A DNA stretch of 64,000 bases from an uncultured Lachnospiraceae bacterium. GTDB lineage: Bacteria; Bacillota; Clostridia; Lachnospirales; Lachnospiraceae. Position numbers and translations under genes: made by a program. Location of the stretch: NCBI GenBank assembly GCA_944380185.1, contig CALWGV010000038.1, positions 62,001 to 126,000 on the forward strand. Reading direction: 5' to 3'. Of this stretch, positions 24,816 to 33,721 are shown piece after piece (positions within the stretch are counted from its first letter, which is position 1; the number at the start of each line of letters is the position of its first letter). Under the pieces are notes generated by a model. That model was not told the DNA's origin. It was given only the letters and a program-made list of their open reading frames with translations, and did no database searches.

Positions 24816-26555
24816 TTAACGGTTCATATATGCCTCGATCTCAGGCCACACGTCCGATGACTCCAGCCCCAGCTTCCAGAAGGCAATGCCGCCCAGGTCA
24901 TAGGAAGCTGTCACATCCAGCTTCGCCTGCAGAGAGGTCGCATCCTCCAGCCAGATGCGGTACAGGGATCCATCCTGTTCATATTCCCCATAGTATTGAC
25001 TTGCCTCGCTGTCCCAGACCAGCTGCGCTCCTCCCTCCTCGAGAAGAGTCCTGGCCCGATCCATCCCCACCGCAGTGGAGCTCAGCACATACTTGGCAGC
25101 CAGGGGATCCTCCCCCTCGGGCACCTGTACACTGGCATCAAATTCCCACACTCTGGTATAAAAGGGCATTCCGTTGATCAGCTTGTTCTGCGGCACTTCC
25201 AGCAGAGTATTCTCAATACCCGACCGGACAAAGGGCAGTGACGCACTGGAACCGGCATCCGAAGTGCTCCAATGCTCATCATATCCCATCACAATCACAT
25301 AATCCGCCACAGCCGCCTGCTCCGCCCTGTCATAGAAGCTGGTGCTGGCCGTCGGGACATAGTTATCCACCGAAAGCACCAGGCCATTCTGCCTGCAGGC
25401 AATGGACAGCTCTCGGATAAACTGCACGAAATGAGGCCCCACATCTGCCTTGATGCTCTCAAAGTCTATGTTGATCCCGTCAAGCCCGCAGTCTAATGCC
25501 GCCTGGGTCAGATTCTCCACCAGAGCAGTTCTGGTGCTGGTTCTGGACAAAACCTCATAGGTACTGACATCCGGGCTGAAATTGTCAATCAGGCCCCAGA
25601 CCTCCAGTCCCATCTCATGGGCCGTCTCCACGTAGGAGGTATCGGCCAGAGAAGTAAAGCCGCCCTCGTTGTCGCTCAGAGAAAACCATGTGGGAGCTAT
25701 GGTATTCACCCCGCGCGCCTCTTCCAGGAGAGAGGAAAGCTCAGCATTGTCACTCTGCGCAAAGACCTGATGCCACAGCAGACAAATCTCGTAATCCTTT
25801 GTCAGACTGGTGTACTCGGGCTCCACAAAATCAGAGGTATACTCCTGCGTCGTCTCTGCACCCAGGGTGTCATTCCTTATATAGCCCATAAAGCCATCAT
25901 CGGTGCGCACCTGGCTCCACTCATCCATGGAGTCAAGAATCTCCACCTGTGTGCCCGCAATCACATCCGTCACAATCTCACTTTTGATTCCGCCCAGTCT
26001 GCGGACCTGCGTGTCCTCAAGGACCTCCGCCTGCCGCCTGATCCCTTCCGAATCATCGATGTAGAGCCGTCCCGGCTCCGCAAAGAACTGAAAGCTCCGG
26101 TCGGTAAACCGGCTGACGAAAGTGACCGAAACGTAATAAGTCCCATCCTGTTCATACCAGACAGGAGCTGTGTTTCCTTCCACATTCTCCAGATCCGCCA
26201 TATCCGCCAGAGCAGTCCCCTCCGCCGCCTGCACCACACGGTCAGGCAGAGCATATAAAAGAAGCCGCTCCCGCTCATCGATATATACCTTCTTATTCAG
26301 AGACGAAGATACGTAGGAGTAGGGCAGATAGATCTCCCCCTCATAGAGCTTCGCCTTTTCTTCCGTCAGCAGATCATCTACAATCACTGCCGCCTCATCA
26401 GCCGCCGTGATCTGAAACAGATTATAGAGATCCGCCCGCTCCGTGGACGGGGTGTAGCGCTCGCGAATATATCCCAAACCGGCGACGACACAGATAATCA
26501 CAATCAGCACGATGGCGATTATAGCCGGTATCCATCTTCTGGGTATCTTCCTCAT
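24816..26555 (-). CDS. Membrane-anchored GH18 glycosidase with SH3 domain
   Basis: The protein has 579 residues from an ATG at 26555, preceded by GGAGG at six bases; a longer upstream reading frame lacks a ribosome site. One N-terminal membrane anchor (about 7-29) leads to a copper-amine-oxidase-like beta region, then a bacterial SH3 domain (about 200-255, GTQVEILDSMDEWSQVRT), and a GH18 barrel from about 270 to the end. The catalytic motif is DGINIDFE, with E366 as the likely acid. It is like the cortex- or wall-acting GH18/YaaH enzymes of spore-formers but lacks LysM repeats. It probably acts on peptidoglycan or another GlcNAc polymer outside the cell. Confidence 0.85.
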   Translation of the reverse strand: MRKIPRRWIPAIIAIVLIVIICVVAGLGYIRERYTPSTERADLYNLFQITAADEAAVIVDDLLTEEKAKLYEGEIYLPYSYVSSSLNKKVYIDERERLLLYALPDRVVQAAEGTALADMADLENVEGNTAPVWYEQDGTYYVSVTFVSRFTDRSFQFFAEPGRLYIDDSEGIRRQAEVLEDTQVRRLGGIKSEIVTDVIAGTQVEILDSMDEWSQVRTDDGFMGYIRNDTLGAETTQEYTSDFVEPEYTSLTKDYEICLLWHQVFAQSDNAELSSLLEEARGVNTIAPTWFSLSDNEGGFTSLADTSYVETAHEMGLEVWGLIDNFSPDVSTYEVLSRTSTRTALVENLTQAALDCGLDGINIDFESIKADVGPHFVQFIRELSIACRQNGLVLSVDNYVPTASTSFYDRAEQAAVADYVIVMGYDEHWSTSDAGSSASLPFVRSGIENTLLEVPQNKLINGMPFYTRVWEFDASVQVPEGEDPLAAKYVLSSTAVGMDRARTLLEEGGAQLVWDSEASQYYGEYEQDGSLYRIWLEDATSLQAKLDVTASYDLGGIAFWKLGLESSDVWPEIEAYMNR

Positions 26556-26703
26556 AAAAGTCCTCCATTTCTGTCGGCCAAGCCTGCAGAACACATTGTA
26601 GCATAGAAGCATCGGACTTTCAATGGGACAAAACCTTAAGATGGTATTATGGCAAAAGAAAGCCGGCCGTCCCGCCTGCAAATACGCTGAATCTGCGTCC
26701 GCC

Positions 26704-26958
26704 TCAGGAATCCTCCTCGCTCTCCACCCGATCAAAATTGAGTCTGACAATATAGTCGTCTTCATCTGCTATGAAATCACACATATACGCCCCCTTCTCT
26801 CTGACTTCACAGATCCTCGCAATATCCTCCAGCGGAAGCCTGACATCCTCCAGCGTAATCTCGACGCCGGCCTGTTGATACCGTCTCAACTGTTCCATAA
26901 GTGGAATATCCTCCCCGCTCTGCCCCTCCGGCGGGCAGCATCCGGGCCTTTTCTCCAT
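26704..26958 (-). CDS. Small conserved-looking hypothetical protein
   Basis: An 84-residue protein beginning MEKRPGCCPPEG; the ATG at 26958 has a strong GGAGGTGAT site 4-7 bases upstream, which is why the longer reading frame to 27090 is not used. The body contains a predicted helix (LMEQLRRYQQAGVEITLEDVR) and an acidic tail. No family recognised. It stands between GH18 and mecA as a single gene on the minus strand. A paired CC near the start might bind a metal or be oxidised, but this is only a guess. Confidence 0.6.
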   Translation of the reverse strand: MEKRPGCCPPEGQSGEDIPLMEQLRRYQQAGVEITLEDVRLPLEDIARICEVREKGAYMCDFIADEDDYIVRLNFDRVESEEDS

Positions 26959-27278
26959 TCGTATCACCTCCGACGCACAATGGGTACGAGAATTTTCAAA
27001 AGCTGCAACACATCTCCTCTTAACCATGCTCGACTTACTCCGGATCTGTCTTCCTCTGTGCATCCATCTTATTGCCTTTTTGCCGCCCATTCAAGCAGAC
27101 CGCGGGAAACAGTTTGTTTCCGTTCAGAAAAGTAAGGATTATGCCGGATTTTCCCCCTGTAATTTTATCTTTCTTTTACTTTACATTCCTGATGCCTTTG
27201 GGTATACTATGTAAATGATGTATCTGCTTATGCAGTTACTGTCCTGTAGGAAAGCCCGATAAGATAGGAAGTGATCTT
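26959..27278. other. Divergent intergenic region with the mecA promoter
   Basis: No gene is seen in this 320-bp gap. On the plus strand TTTACA (27180-27185) and TATACT (27203-27208) are 17 bases apart and form a good promoter for mecA. The rest is AT-rich. Confidence 0.6.
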
Positions 27279-27995
27279 TTGAAAATAGAACGAATCAGTG
27301 AAAACCAAATTCGCTGTACCTTGAGCCGCAAAGACCTGGCCGAGCGCCAGATTGAACTGAGCGAGCTGGCCTACGGCAGCGAAAAGGCCCGCCGTCTGTT
27401 TCACGAGATGATCGAGGCCGCCGCCGATGAAGTGGGCTTCGATGTGGACAATGCCCCTCTGATGGTGGAGGCGATCCCGCTGTCCATGGACAGCATCATG
27501 CTGATCGTCACCCGTGTCGAGGATCCCGACGAGCTGGACACCCGCTTTTCCCGTTTCTCCCCCTATGCCGAGGAGGAGTGGGAGGAGGAGGGCGCTCCCT
27601 CAGAGCTGGCCAGAGGACTGCTGGAGGGCGCGGGTCTCGTCAGCGAAGAGGCGTCCGCTCCCGCACCGGAGGACGAGGCATTGTCCGAGCGGCCCGACCT
27701 GCCTGAGTACCGTCTCTTTGCCTTCCCCAGTCTGGACGCTGCGGCAGAAGGAGCCGGCGCCGTGCGCGGAGCCATTCAGGTGCACAGCAGTCTCTATAAG
27801 CACCCGGCCGACGGACAATATTATCTCTGCGTATTTTCCTCTGACAATGCAGATGCTTTTCGCCGCATCTGCAACACGCTGTCGGAATACGGCGTACCGA
27901 AGAAGGACAGAGGAGGCACTCTCGCCTACTGCGAAGAGCACGGCGAGGTAATCATTGCAAGCCGGGCCCTGGATAAGCTGGCAAAGCTGGCATGA
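27279..27995 (+). CDS. mecA: Adaptor protein MecA
   Basis: A 238-residue MecA adaptor, which brings substrates such as ComK or Spx-like proteins to the ClpC-ClpP protease. The N-terminal substrate-binding half (MKIERISENQIRCTLS... ) and the C-terminal ClpC-binding half (from about 140, YRLFAFPSLDAAAEGAG) are separated by an acidic linker rich in Glu and Ala. The start is TTG at 27279, chosen because AGGAAGTGAT precedes it and the next ATG would remove conserved residues. It is a single-gene unit ending in a strong terminator. Confidence 0.88.
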   Translation: MKIERISENQIRCTLSRKDLAERQIELSELAYGSEKARRLFHEMIEAAADEVGFDVDNAPLMVEAIPLSMDSIMLIVTRVEDPDELDTRFSRFSPYAEEEWEEEGAPSELARGLLEGAGLVSEEASAPAPEDEALSERPDLPEYRLFAFPSLDAAAEGAGAVRGAIQVHSSLYKHPADGQYYLCVFSSDNADAFRRICNTLSEYGVPKKDRGGTLAYCEEHGEVIIASRALDKLAKLA

Positions 27996-28063
27996 CATGA
28001 TTTTGTCCACACCCGATACATGTACACCACCAATGGCGTATGGGCGGTATACCGTCAAACGAC

Positions 28064-28111
28064 AAAAGAGGATGGCGCCGTGCAGTCACACTGCCGTGGC
28101 CATCCTCTTTT
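28064..28111. terminator. Bidirectional terminator after mecA
   Basis: AAAAGAGGATGGC and GCCATCCTCTTTT form a 13-bp stem around a variable loop, followed by TTCTC on the plus strand and CTTTTGTC on the minus strand. It serves mecA and the DUF1858 gene. Confidence 0.85.
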
Positions 28112-28143
28112 TCTCATCGGAAAATACTCGATTATCTTTCCGG

Positions 28144-28350
28144 TTATGCTTCCTTTACCGCAAAATACTCATTGACGGCGGACAGAAGCGCATCGGGATC
28201 AATGCCGTGCACAAAAGCCGCCTCCTCCAGAGACTCAGCCTGGGAGGCAGGGCAGCCTACACAGTGCATGCCCGCACCCATCAGCACCGGAGCCACACCG
28301 GCATCCAGCTGCAGAAGCTCGCCAATCAGCATATCCTTCGTAATCGTCAT
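28144..28350 (-). CDS. DUF1858 domain protein
   Basis: A 68-residue DUF1858/TIGR03980-type protein (hybrid-cluster-associated redox disulfide family). It has the family motif [12 protein letters not shown] with a CxxC pair and the usual [14 protein letters not shown] start. Found beside hybrid cluster or ferredoxin proteins in anaerobes; here a 2[4Fe-4S] ferredoxin is divergently placed 195 bases upstream. Function unknown. The ATG follows AGGAGGAATTCAT. Confidence 0.85.
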   Translation of the reverse strand: MTITKDMLIGELLQLDAGVAPVLMGAGMHCVGCPASQAESLEEAAFVHGIDPDALLSAVNEYFAVKEA

Positions 28351-28465
28351 ATGAATTCCTCCTAAAAAGACTCATTTCATTCCTGCGCATTTGATGATAT
28401 CATGAAATTCCCGCAAACGCAAGAGGTCTTCCCTTCTATTATTTGCCTTGTATCGCTTTTTATAC

Positions 28466-28494
28466 TTGAATTCCCGTTTTTTTTGTAATACAAT
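28466..28494 (+). promoter_or_regulatory. Promoter of the ferredoxin gene
   Basis: TTGAAT (28466-28471) and TACAAT (28489-28494) are 17 bases apart, 51 bases upstream of the ATG. Confidence 0.65.
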
Positions 28495-28545
28495 GAAGGC
28501 AAGCGAGGACGCTTAAACTATCAGCATTTAAAGGAGGATCTCAGT

Positions 28546-28716
28546 ATGGCATACAAAATTTCTGATGCTTGCATTTCCTGCGGCGCATGTGCAGACGGAT
28601 GTCCCGTAGGGGCTATCTCTCAGGGTGACGACAAGTACGTAATCGACGCAGATACCTGCATCGACTGCGGCGCTTGCGCTTCTACCTGCCCGGTGGGCGC
28701 TCCCGAGGCTGAATAA
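28546..28716 (+). CDS. 2[4Fe-4S] ferredoxin
   Basis: A 56-residue clostridial ferredoxin with two cluster motifs, CISCGACADGCPVGAI and CIDCGACASTCPVGAP, each CxxCxxCxxxCP. It is a low-potential electron carrier in the cytosol for enzymes such as pyruvate:ferredoxin oxidoreductase or hydrogenase. The ATG at 28546 has AAGGAGGATC upstream. It has its own promoter and terminator. Confidence 0.96.
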   Translation: MAYKISDACISCGACADGCPVGAISQGDDKYVIDADTCIDCGACASTCPVGAPEAE

Positions 28717-28740
28717 TTCCAGCTGGGCGTACAAACGAGA

Positions 28741-28772
28741 CAAAAGACAGGTGAAAAATCGCCTGTCTTTTG
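28741..28772 (+). terminator. Terminator of the ferredoxin gene
   Basis: CAAAAGACAGG and CCTGTCTTTTG form an 11-bp stem with a 10-base loop, followed by CTTTGTCC. Confidence 0.8.
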
Positions 28773-28809
28773 CTTTGTCCTGCTGCGCCATCTGCCCTCT
28801 GCGGCGCTG

Positions 28810-29526
28810 TCAGTAAATGGTTGTTTTTCTTCTGCGCTGAAACAGGCGGCGGCGTTTCCTGGTCTGAGAGACCACCGGCAGACGGGTCACCTTGGTGGCG
28901 GCTGCCTCCTTGTCCGCCTTGAGGGGCTTTATTTTTTTGCGCCGGCGCGTCAGCGCCTCGTCAAGCTTGCGGAAATGTTCCTCCATATGCTCCTCGTTTT
29001 CCCGCACCAGATAGTTCATCTCCTTGATCACCCTGTCGCCCACCTGGTCGCTGACCTCGCGTCCCAGCCTGGCGTTGTTGTTGCGAAGCGCTTCGGTCAC
29101 GATGTCATAGACAATGCTCTCAAATTCCACCAGGCGCTCCTCTCGCAGTCTCACTGCCTCTTCGTCCTTCTCCTGCGCAAGCGCCGCAGGCTTGTCCGGC
29201 CGTTCATCGGGCCGATAACCGCTCATTCCATTTTCTGCCGCCCTCATCTCTTCCTCCCCTGATTCCACCTGTTTTTCACTCTGGGAAAGTCTCCCTCTCC
29301 GCGAAGCAGCCGCCTCTGCCAGACTCTCCTTGATGGCCCTCAGCTGATATCCCTCCGCCTTCATCTCCTTTATGTGATTAAAGATCTCTATATGCTCTTC
29401 CGTATAGTATCGATGCCCCAGCTCGTTCCTTGGTATCTCCAGCTCCAGCTCTTCTTCCCAGTACCGCAACACATGTGCTTCCACGCCTGTCTGACGGGCC
29501 GCCTCCGAAATCAGATATCTGGCCAC
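28810..29526 (-). CDS. MerR-family regulator with coiled-coil C-terminus
   Basis: A 238-residue protein with an N-terminal MerR winged helix (residues 4-72, LISEAARQTGVEAHVLRYWEEE) and a long charged helical region (about 100-210) ending in a very basic tail KRRRLFQRRRKTTIY. There is no Cys-based metal site and no known small-molecule domain. Similar MerR-plus-coil proteins include chromosome-anchoring RacA-like factors, so DNA organisation rather than classic effector sensing is possible. GTG start at 29526 with AAAGGAG upstream. A perfect inverted repeat in its own leader suggests autoregulation. Confidence 0.8.
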   Translation of the reverse strand: MARYLISEAARQTGVEAHVLRYWEEELELEIPRNELGHRYYTEEHIEIFNHIKEMKAEGYQLRAIKESLAEAAASRRGRLSQSEKQVESGEEEMRAAENGMSGYRPDERPDKPAALAQEKDEEAVRLREERLVEFESIVYDIVTEALRNNNARLGREVSDQVGDRVIKEMNYLVRENEEHMEEHFRKLDEALTRRRKKIKPLKADKEAAATKVTRLPVVSQTRKRRRLFQRRRKTTIY

Positions 29527-29567
29527 GTTCCATACGCTCCTTTCTAAGCTGAATCTACCAATCTATG

Positions 29568-29586
29568 ATTGTAATTTTTTTACAAT
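29568..29586 (-). promoter_or_regulatory. Inverted repeat at the MerR gene start (possible operator)
   Basis: ATTGTAA-TTTTT-TTACAAT is a perfect 7-bp inverted repeat with a 5-base spacer, just downstream of the -10 of the MerR gene promoter. Confidence 0.55.
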
Positions 29587-29590
29587 TCCG

Positions 29591-29619
29591 AGTATAGCAA
29601 AAAAAAGACAGGAATGCAA
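29591..29619 (-). promoter_or_regulatory. Promoter of the MerR gene
   Basis: On the minus strand TTGCAT (29614-29619) and TATACT (29591-29596) are 17 bases apart. The -35 lies inside the right arm of the dnaB terminator hairpin. Confidence 0.6.
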
Positions 29620-29640
29620 GAGTTTTCTCACATTCCTGTC
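29607..29640 (-). terminator. Terminator of the gdpP-rplI-dnaB operon
   Basis: GACAGGAATG/CATTCCTGTC is a perfect 10-bp stem followed by TTTTTTTT on the minus strand, 39 bases after the dnaB stop. Confidence 0.9.
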
Positions 29641-29678
29641 CTCATTCGTCTTTATGCTGTTCACCGTCTGCTCGAGCG

Positions 29679-31043
29679 TCAGTCCTCGCCGGGATTGCGC
29701 CTTCGCATCTGCTCTTCCCGGCTCATATTGACAAACTTGGTAAACTCCGGCAGCCATACCAGATTCACCGTGCCGATGGGGCCGTTTCTCTGCTTGGCAA
29801 TAATGACCTCGGCAATATTTTTGTCCGGCGAATCCTTATTGTAATAGTCGTCGCGATAGAGGAACATTACCACGTCGGCATCCTGCTCGATGGCTCCGGA
29901 TTCTCTCAGGTCCGACAGCATGGGCCGATGATCCGGGCGGGATTCACAGGCGCGGGACAGCTGAGAGAGGGCTACCACCGGTGCGTCGATCTCTCGGGCC
30001 AGAGCCTTGAGCGCGCGGGAAATATCCGACACCTCCTGCTGGCGGCTGTCGCTTCTTCCGCTGCCGCTCATCAGCTGCAGATAGTCGATCATCACCATAT
30101 CCAGGCCAAACTCCAGCTTAAATTTGCGGCACTTGCTGCGAAGCTCTGTCACAGATATACCCGGCGTGTCGTCGATGATCAGCCGGGAATTGCCGATCAT
30201 CCCCACGCTTTCCACCAGCTGGCTCCACTCGCTGTCCGTCAGATCGCCGGTGCGCAGGGACTGCGAAGCGACCCGGGATTCCATGGAGAAGAGACGGTTC
30301 ATCAGCTGCTCCTTGCTCATCTCCAGACTGAAGATCGCCACGCTGTAATTTTTCTTAAAGCAGGCGTACTGAGCGATATTCAGAACGAAAGCCGTCTTGC
30401 CCATGGAGGGGCGGGCCGCCACCAGCACCAGATCCGATCTCTGCAGACCGGACAGACGATAGTCCAGATCGGTAAAGCCGGTGGGAATTCCGGTGACGCT
30501 GCTCTTTAGCTTGGCCGCCGCCTCGATCCGGTCCAGCGTATCCAGAGCGATCTGACGCACCGGCACAAAATCCCCGGCATTTCGATTTTTTAAAAGCTCA
30601 AAGGTGGCCTTCTCCGTGTACTCCAGAATGTCCTCCACCTTCTCCTTGCCGGCATAGCAGGTGGAGGCGATGTCCTCGTTGAGACGAATCAGCCGGCGCA
30701 GCAGAGATTTTTCATAGACAATCTGAGCGTAATAACGGATGTTGGCTGAGGTGGATACCGCGTTCATCAGCCCCAAGACAAACTCGGGACTTCCCACCTC
30801 CTCCGGAATGTCCTTCTGCCTGAGCCGGTCCTGGACGGTCACCAGATCCACCGGTTTCCCCTCCTGATAGAGCTCTACCATGGCCTCGAACATAACGCCG
30901 TACTGGCGCTCATAGAAATCATCTCGTGTGATGATCTCCGAGGCAGCCAGCACCGCCTCCTTGTCCATCAGCATGGAGCCGATGACCGACTGCTCCGCCT
31001 CCGTGCTGTGGGGCAGCACTCGTTTGATCAGCGCATCTTCCAT
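29679..31043 (-). CDS. dnaB: Replicative DNA helicase DnaB
   Basis: A 454-residue hexameric replicative helicase. N-terminal domain residues 8-110, linker, then the RecA-like ATPase with Walker A ARPSMGKTAF, Walker B DMVMIDYLQLMSG and the arginine-finger region LYRDDYYN. No intein. Start ATG follows GGAGAAAACAC. It forms the end of a gdpP-rplI-dnaB operon, common in Firmicutes, and should be loaded by the DnaC-like protein at 7698-8711. Confidence 0.96.
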   Translation of the reverse strand: MEDALIKRVLPHSTEAEQSVIGSMLMDKEAVLAASEIITRDDFYERQYGVMFEAMVELYQEGKPVDLVTVQDRLRQKDIPEEVGSPEFVLGLMNAVSTSANIRYYAQIVYEKSLLRRLIRLNEDIASTCYAGKEKVEDILEYTEKATFELLKNRNAGDFVPVRQIALDTLDRIEAAAKLKSSVTGIPTGFTDLDYRLSGLQRSDLVLVAARPSMGKTAFVLNIAQYACFKKNYSVAIFSLEMSKEQLMNRLFSMESRVASQSLRTGDLTDSEWSQLVESVGMIGNSRLIIDDTPGISVTELRSKCRKFKLEFGLDMVMIDYLQLMSGSGRSDSRQQEVSDISRALKALAREIDAPVVALSQLSRACESRPDHRPMLSDLRESGAIEQDADVVMFLYRDDYYNKDSPDKNIAEVIIAKQRNGPIGTVNLVWLPEFTKFVNMSREEQMRRRNPGED

Positions 31044-31065
31044 GTGTTTTCTCCATCCGCTCCCG

Positions 31066-31512
31066 TCACAGAGCGGCTACCAGCACCTTCACCTGAGCAG
31101 CTACCTCCGGATGAAGTTTGACGTTAACTGTGTATTCGCCGGCGTCCTTTATCGGAGCGTCCAGCACTATCTTTTTCTTGTCTACCTCCAGTCCCAGATC
31201 TCTGGCAATCGCCTCGGCGATCTCCTTGGTGGAGACGGATCCGAAGGCTTTTCCGCCTGCTCCCATCTTTACGGACACCTGCACCGGCCCCGCCTGGAGC
31301 TTCTCCGCCAGCTCCCTGGCGGCAACCAGGGCCTCAGCTGCCTTTTTGTCGGCGTGAGCCTTCTGGAGCTTCAGATCATTGAGGTTCTTCGCCGTGGCCT
31401 CCACAGCCAATTTCCCCGGCAAAAGCTTATTCTTTGCGTAGCCGTCCTTTACATTGACCACGTCTCCCTTTTTTCCCAGACTTTTTACATCCTGCAGCAA
31501 TACTACCTGCAT
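31066..31512 (-). CDS. rplI: 50S ribosomal protein L9
   Basis: A 148-residue L9 with the N-terminal rRNA-binding domain (MQVVLLQDVKSLGKKGDVVNVKDGYAKNKLL region), a long connecting helix and a C-terminal domain. Ribosome site GAAGGAGATATTTGAT. One base from the gdpP stop. Confidence 0.97.
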   Translation of the reverse strand: MQVVLLQDVKSLGKKGDVVNVKDGYAKNKLLPGKLAVEATAKNLNDLKLQKAHADKKAAEALVAARELAEKLQAGPVQVSVKMGAGGKAFGSVSTKEIAEAIARDLGLEVDKKKIVLDAPIKDAGEYTVNVKLHPEVAAQVKVLVAAL

Positions 31513-31513
31513 A

Positions 31514-33559
31514 TCAAATATCTCCTTCCTCTACCATTTTTGAAACTGTAGCTTTGATCAGCTCCTTGGCATCCTGCACGGAGCAGTCGCGAAGCTGCGC
31601 GCCGGCAATGGTCATATGACCGCCGCCGCCGAATTTTTCCATGATCACCTGCACATTGACCTCGTCGATGGATCTGGCGCTGATATAGATGACCCCCTTG
31701 TACTGGGTCAGCACAAACGAAGCCTTGACGCCGACAATGTTGAGCAGTTCGTTGGCCGCCTGTGCCCCCACCACCGTCGGGCTATCCAATCCTTCGGAGG
31801 GGCAGACCGCTATGGCGAAGGAATTCTCAAAAATTTCCGCCGTGCTGACCGCTCTGGCCTTAGCCTTATAGTCATCCATATTGTCCCGCAGAAGCTTTCT
31901 GACGCGGACCACATCGGCCCCGCTGCGCCGAAGGAAAGCAGCCGCCTCAAAGGTGCGCACGCCCGTCTTGTTGACAAAATTATTGGTGTCCACCACGATG
32001 CCGGCATACATGATATCGGCCTCGGCTGAGCTGATTCGCAGGTCGTCATCCACATACTGCAGAATCTCGGCCACCAGCTCACAGGTGGAGGAGGCGTAAG
32101 GCTCCACGTAGGACAGCACTGCATTGTCCAGCCGCTCTGCCATCTGCCTGTGGTGATCAAGCACCACAATATTGCTTCCTTTGGTCAGGATCCCCGGGCA
32201 CTCGGTGTAGGACGGACGATTTACATCCACCACCACCACCAGCGTGGAGGAATCCGCCTTCTCCATGGCCTCCTCACCGGAGATCAAAAGCGGCTCTTCC
32301 GTCTCCATCTGAGACTGGACACGGTCCAGCATCGGCTTTAACAGAGGAGTGACCGTATCGGCCACGATATAAGACTTTTTGCCCAGTGTGAAGGCGATCC
32401 GGTGAATGCCCACCGCTCCGCCGAAGGAATCCACGTCTCCGATGCTGTGTCCCATGATCAGCACCTTCTCGCTGCTCTCGATCAGCTCGCGCAGCGCATG
32501 GGCCTTGACTCTGGCCTTGACCCTGGTATTTTTCTCCATCTGCTGGGACTTGCCGCCATAATAGCGTATGCTGTCCTTATCCTTGATCACGGCCTGGTCG
32601 CCGCCGCGGCCCAGGGCCATATCGATGGCTGCTCTGGCGTAATCATAATTTTTGCTGTAACTGTCGGCTCCCATACCGAGGCCGATGCTCAGCGTCACGG
32701 ACATATCGTTGCCGATGCTGACAGTCTTTACATCCTCCAGCAGACCAAACTTGTCCTCCTGCATCTCCGCCACATATTTCTTTTTGATCAGGACCAGGTA
32801 TTTGTCCTTCTCAATCTTTTTGATCAGCCCGTCCAGACGGGTAATATAGCGGTTGATCTTCCGGTCAATCAGCGCCATCAGCAGAGAGCGGCGCACCTCC
32901 TCGATGCTTTCCAGCACCTCATCGTAATTGTCCAGATAGATAAGCCCCACCACCAGCTTTTCATTTTCGCGCTCTTTTTTAAAGAGAATCTGATCTGTCT
33001 CATCAAACAGGTACAAAGCGTAGATGCCGCCCGTCTCATTGCGAAGGCCCAGCATATCCGCCGCCACGGCCTCCTCAGGAACATCTACGTTTTCGATTTC
33101 CAGCCGGTAGTAGCGATCCTCCAGCCTTATATGGCGGATATACTCGCTCTCCTTTAAAGGGAAATCCTTCTCCTTGACCTCCGGGATTACCGACCAGATC
33201 GGCTTTCTCCCTCCCCGTTCCAGAGGGAGCTGCTCCCACATGCGCTCATTGCCCCACAGGACCTTTCCCGAAGCGCTGATGATGCCGCAGGCCGCAGGCA
33301 TTTCGCTCAGCAGCTTGTGCTGAACCTGCGCATTGTCCGCCGTCAGATTCAGGATATCCTGGCGCAGGCCCCTTCGCCTGTACCACATGAGGAAACCCGC
33401 CGACGCGCCGCACAGTATCGTCAGCGGCAGCATCACAAGACCTGCATTTCTGCCGACAAAAAACATGACCACATTCATCACGGCAACCGCTATGGCGAAG
33501 TACAGCGGCCACCCCAGATATTGAATTGTCTTCCCTTTTACTTTTTCTCTGCTATTCAT
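31514..33559 (-). CDS. gdpP: Cyclic-di-AMP phosphodiesterase GdpP
   Basis: A 681-residue membrane enzyme with two N-terminal membrane helices (about 10-50), a PAS-like region (about 60-160), a degenerate GGDEF domain (about 170-300, with ALGRGGDQAVIK in place of GGDEF) and a DHH-DHHA1 phosphodiesterase (from about 345) with the HSIGDVDSFGG and LDHHRQ motifs and a glycine-rich GGGGHMTIAGAQL end. It hydrolyses c-di-AMP and so affects potassium, wall and osmotic balance. The ATG at 33559 follows GGGAGGCATAT. First of the gdpP-rplI-dnaB operon. Confidence 0.93.
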   Translation of the reverse strand: MNSREKVKGKTIQYLGWPLYFAIAVAVMNVVMFFVGRNAGLVMLPLTILCGASAGFLMWYRRRGLRQDILNLTADNAQVQHKLLSEMPAACGIISASGKVLWGNERMWEQLPLERGGRKPIWSVIPEVKEKDFPLKESEYIRHIRLEDRYYRLEIENVDVPEEAVAADMLGLRNETGGIYALYLFDETDQILFKKERENEKLVVGLIYLDNYDEVLESIEEVRRSLLMALIDRKINRYITRLDGLIKKIEKDKYLVLIKKKYVAEMQEDKFGLLEDVKTVSIGNDMSVTLSIGLGMGADSYSKNYDYARAAIDMALGRGGDQAVIKDKDSIRYYGGKSQQMEKNTRVKARVKAHALRELIESSEKVLIMGHSIGDVDSFGGAVGIHRIAFTLGKKSYIVADTVTPLLKPMLDRVQSQMETEEPLLISGEEAMEKADSSTLVVVVDVNRPSYTECPGILTKGSNIVVLDHHRQMAERLDNAVLSYVEPYASSTCELVAEILQYVDDDLRISSAEADIMYAGIVVDTNNFVNKTGVRTFEAAAFLRRSGADVVRVRKLLRDNMDDYKAKARAVSTAEIFENSFAIAVCPSEGLDSPTVVGAQAANELLNIVGVKASFVLTQYKGVIYISARSIDEVNVQVIMEKFGGGGHMTIAGAQLRDCSVQDAKELIKATVSKMVEEGDI

Positions 33560-33660
33560 ATATGCCTCCCGGCCTCTTTCCACGGCGCGGCCGCGCCGTC
33601 AGCTGCAAATCCTATTGAGCACAGTATAGCAGATTTGTGCCTAATTTTCCACATAAATCG

Positions 33661-33697
33661 AAAACCCTGCGTTTCTGCCTCTAAAACGCGGGGTTTT
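33661..33697 (-). terminator. Terminator of the HAD gene at 33722
   Basis: AAAACCCCGCGTTT and AAACGCAGGGTTTT (minus strand; one G-T pair) form a 14-bp stem with flanking T tracts, 24 bases beyond the stop. Confidence 0.75.
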
Positions 33698-33721
33698 CCT
33701 CTCTGTCTTTCCGTTCCTTTT

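Noticed and set aside
29567..29587. GlnR/TnrA box (TGTNA-N7-TNACA)
   Set aside because: The inverted repeat has the right half sites but a 5-base rather than 7-base spacing.
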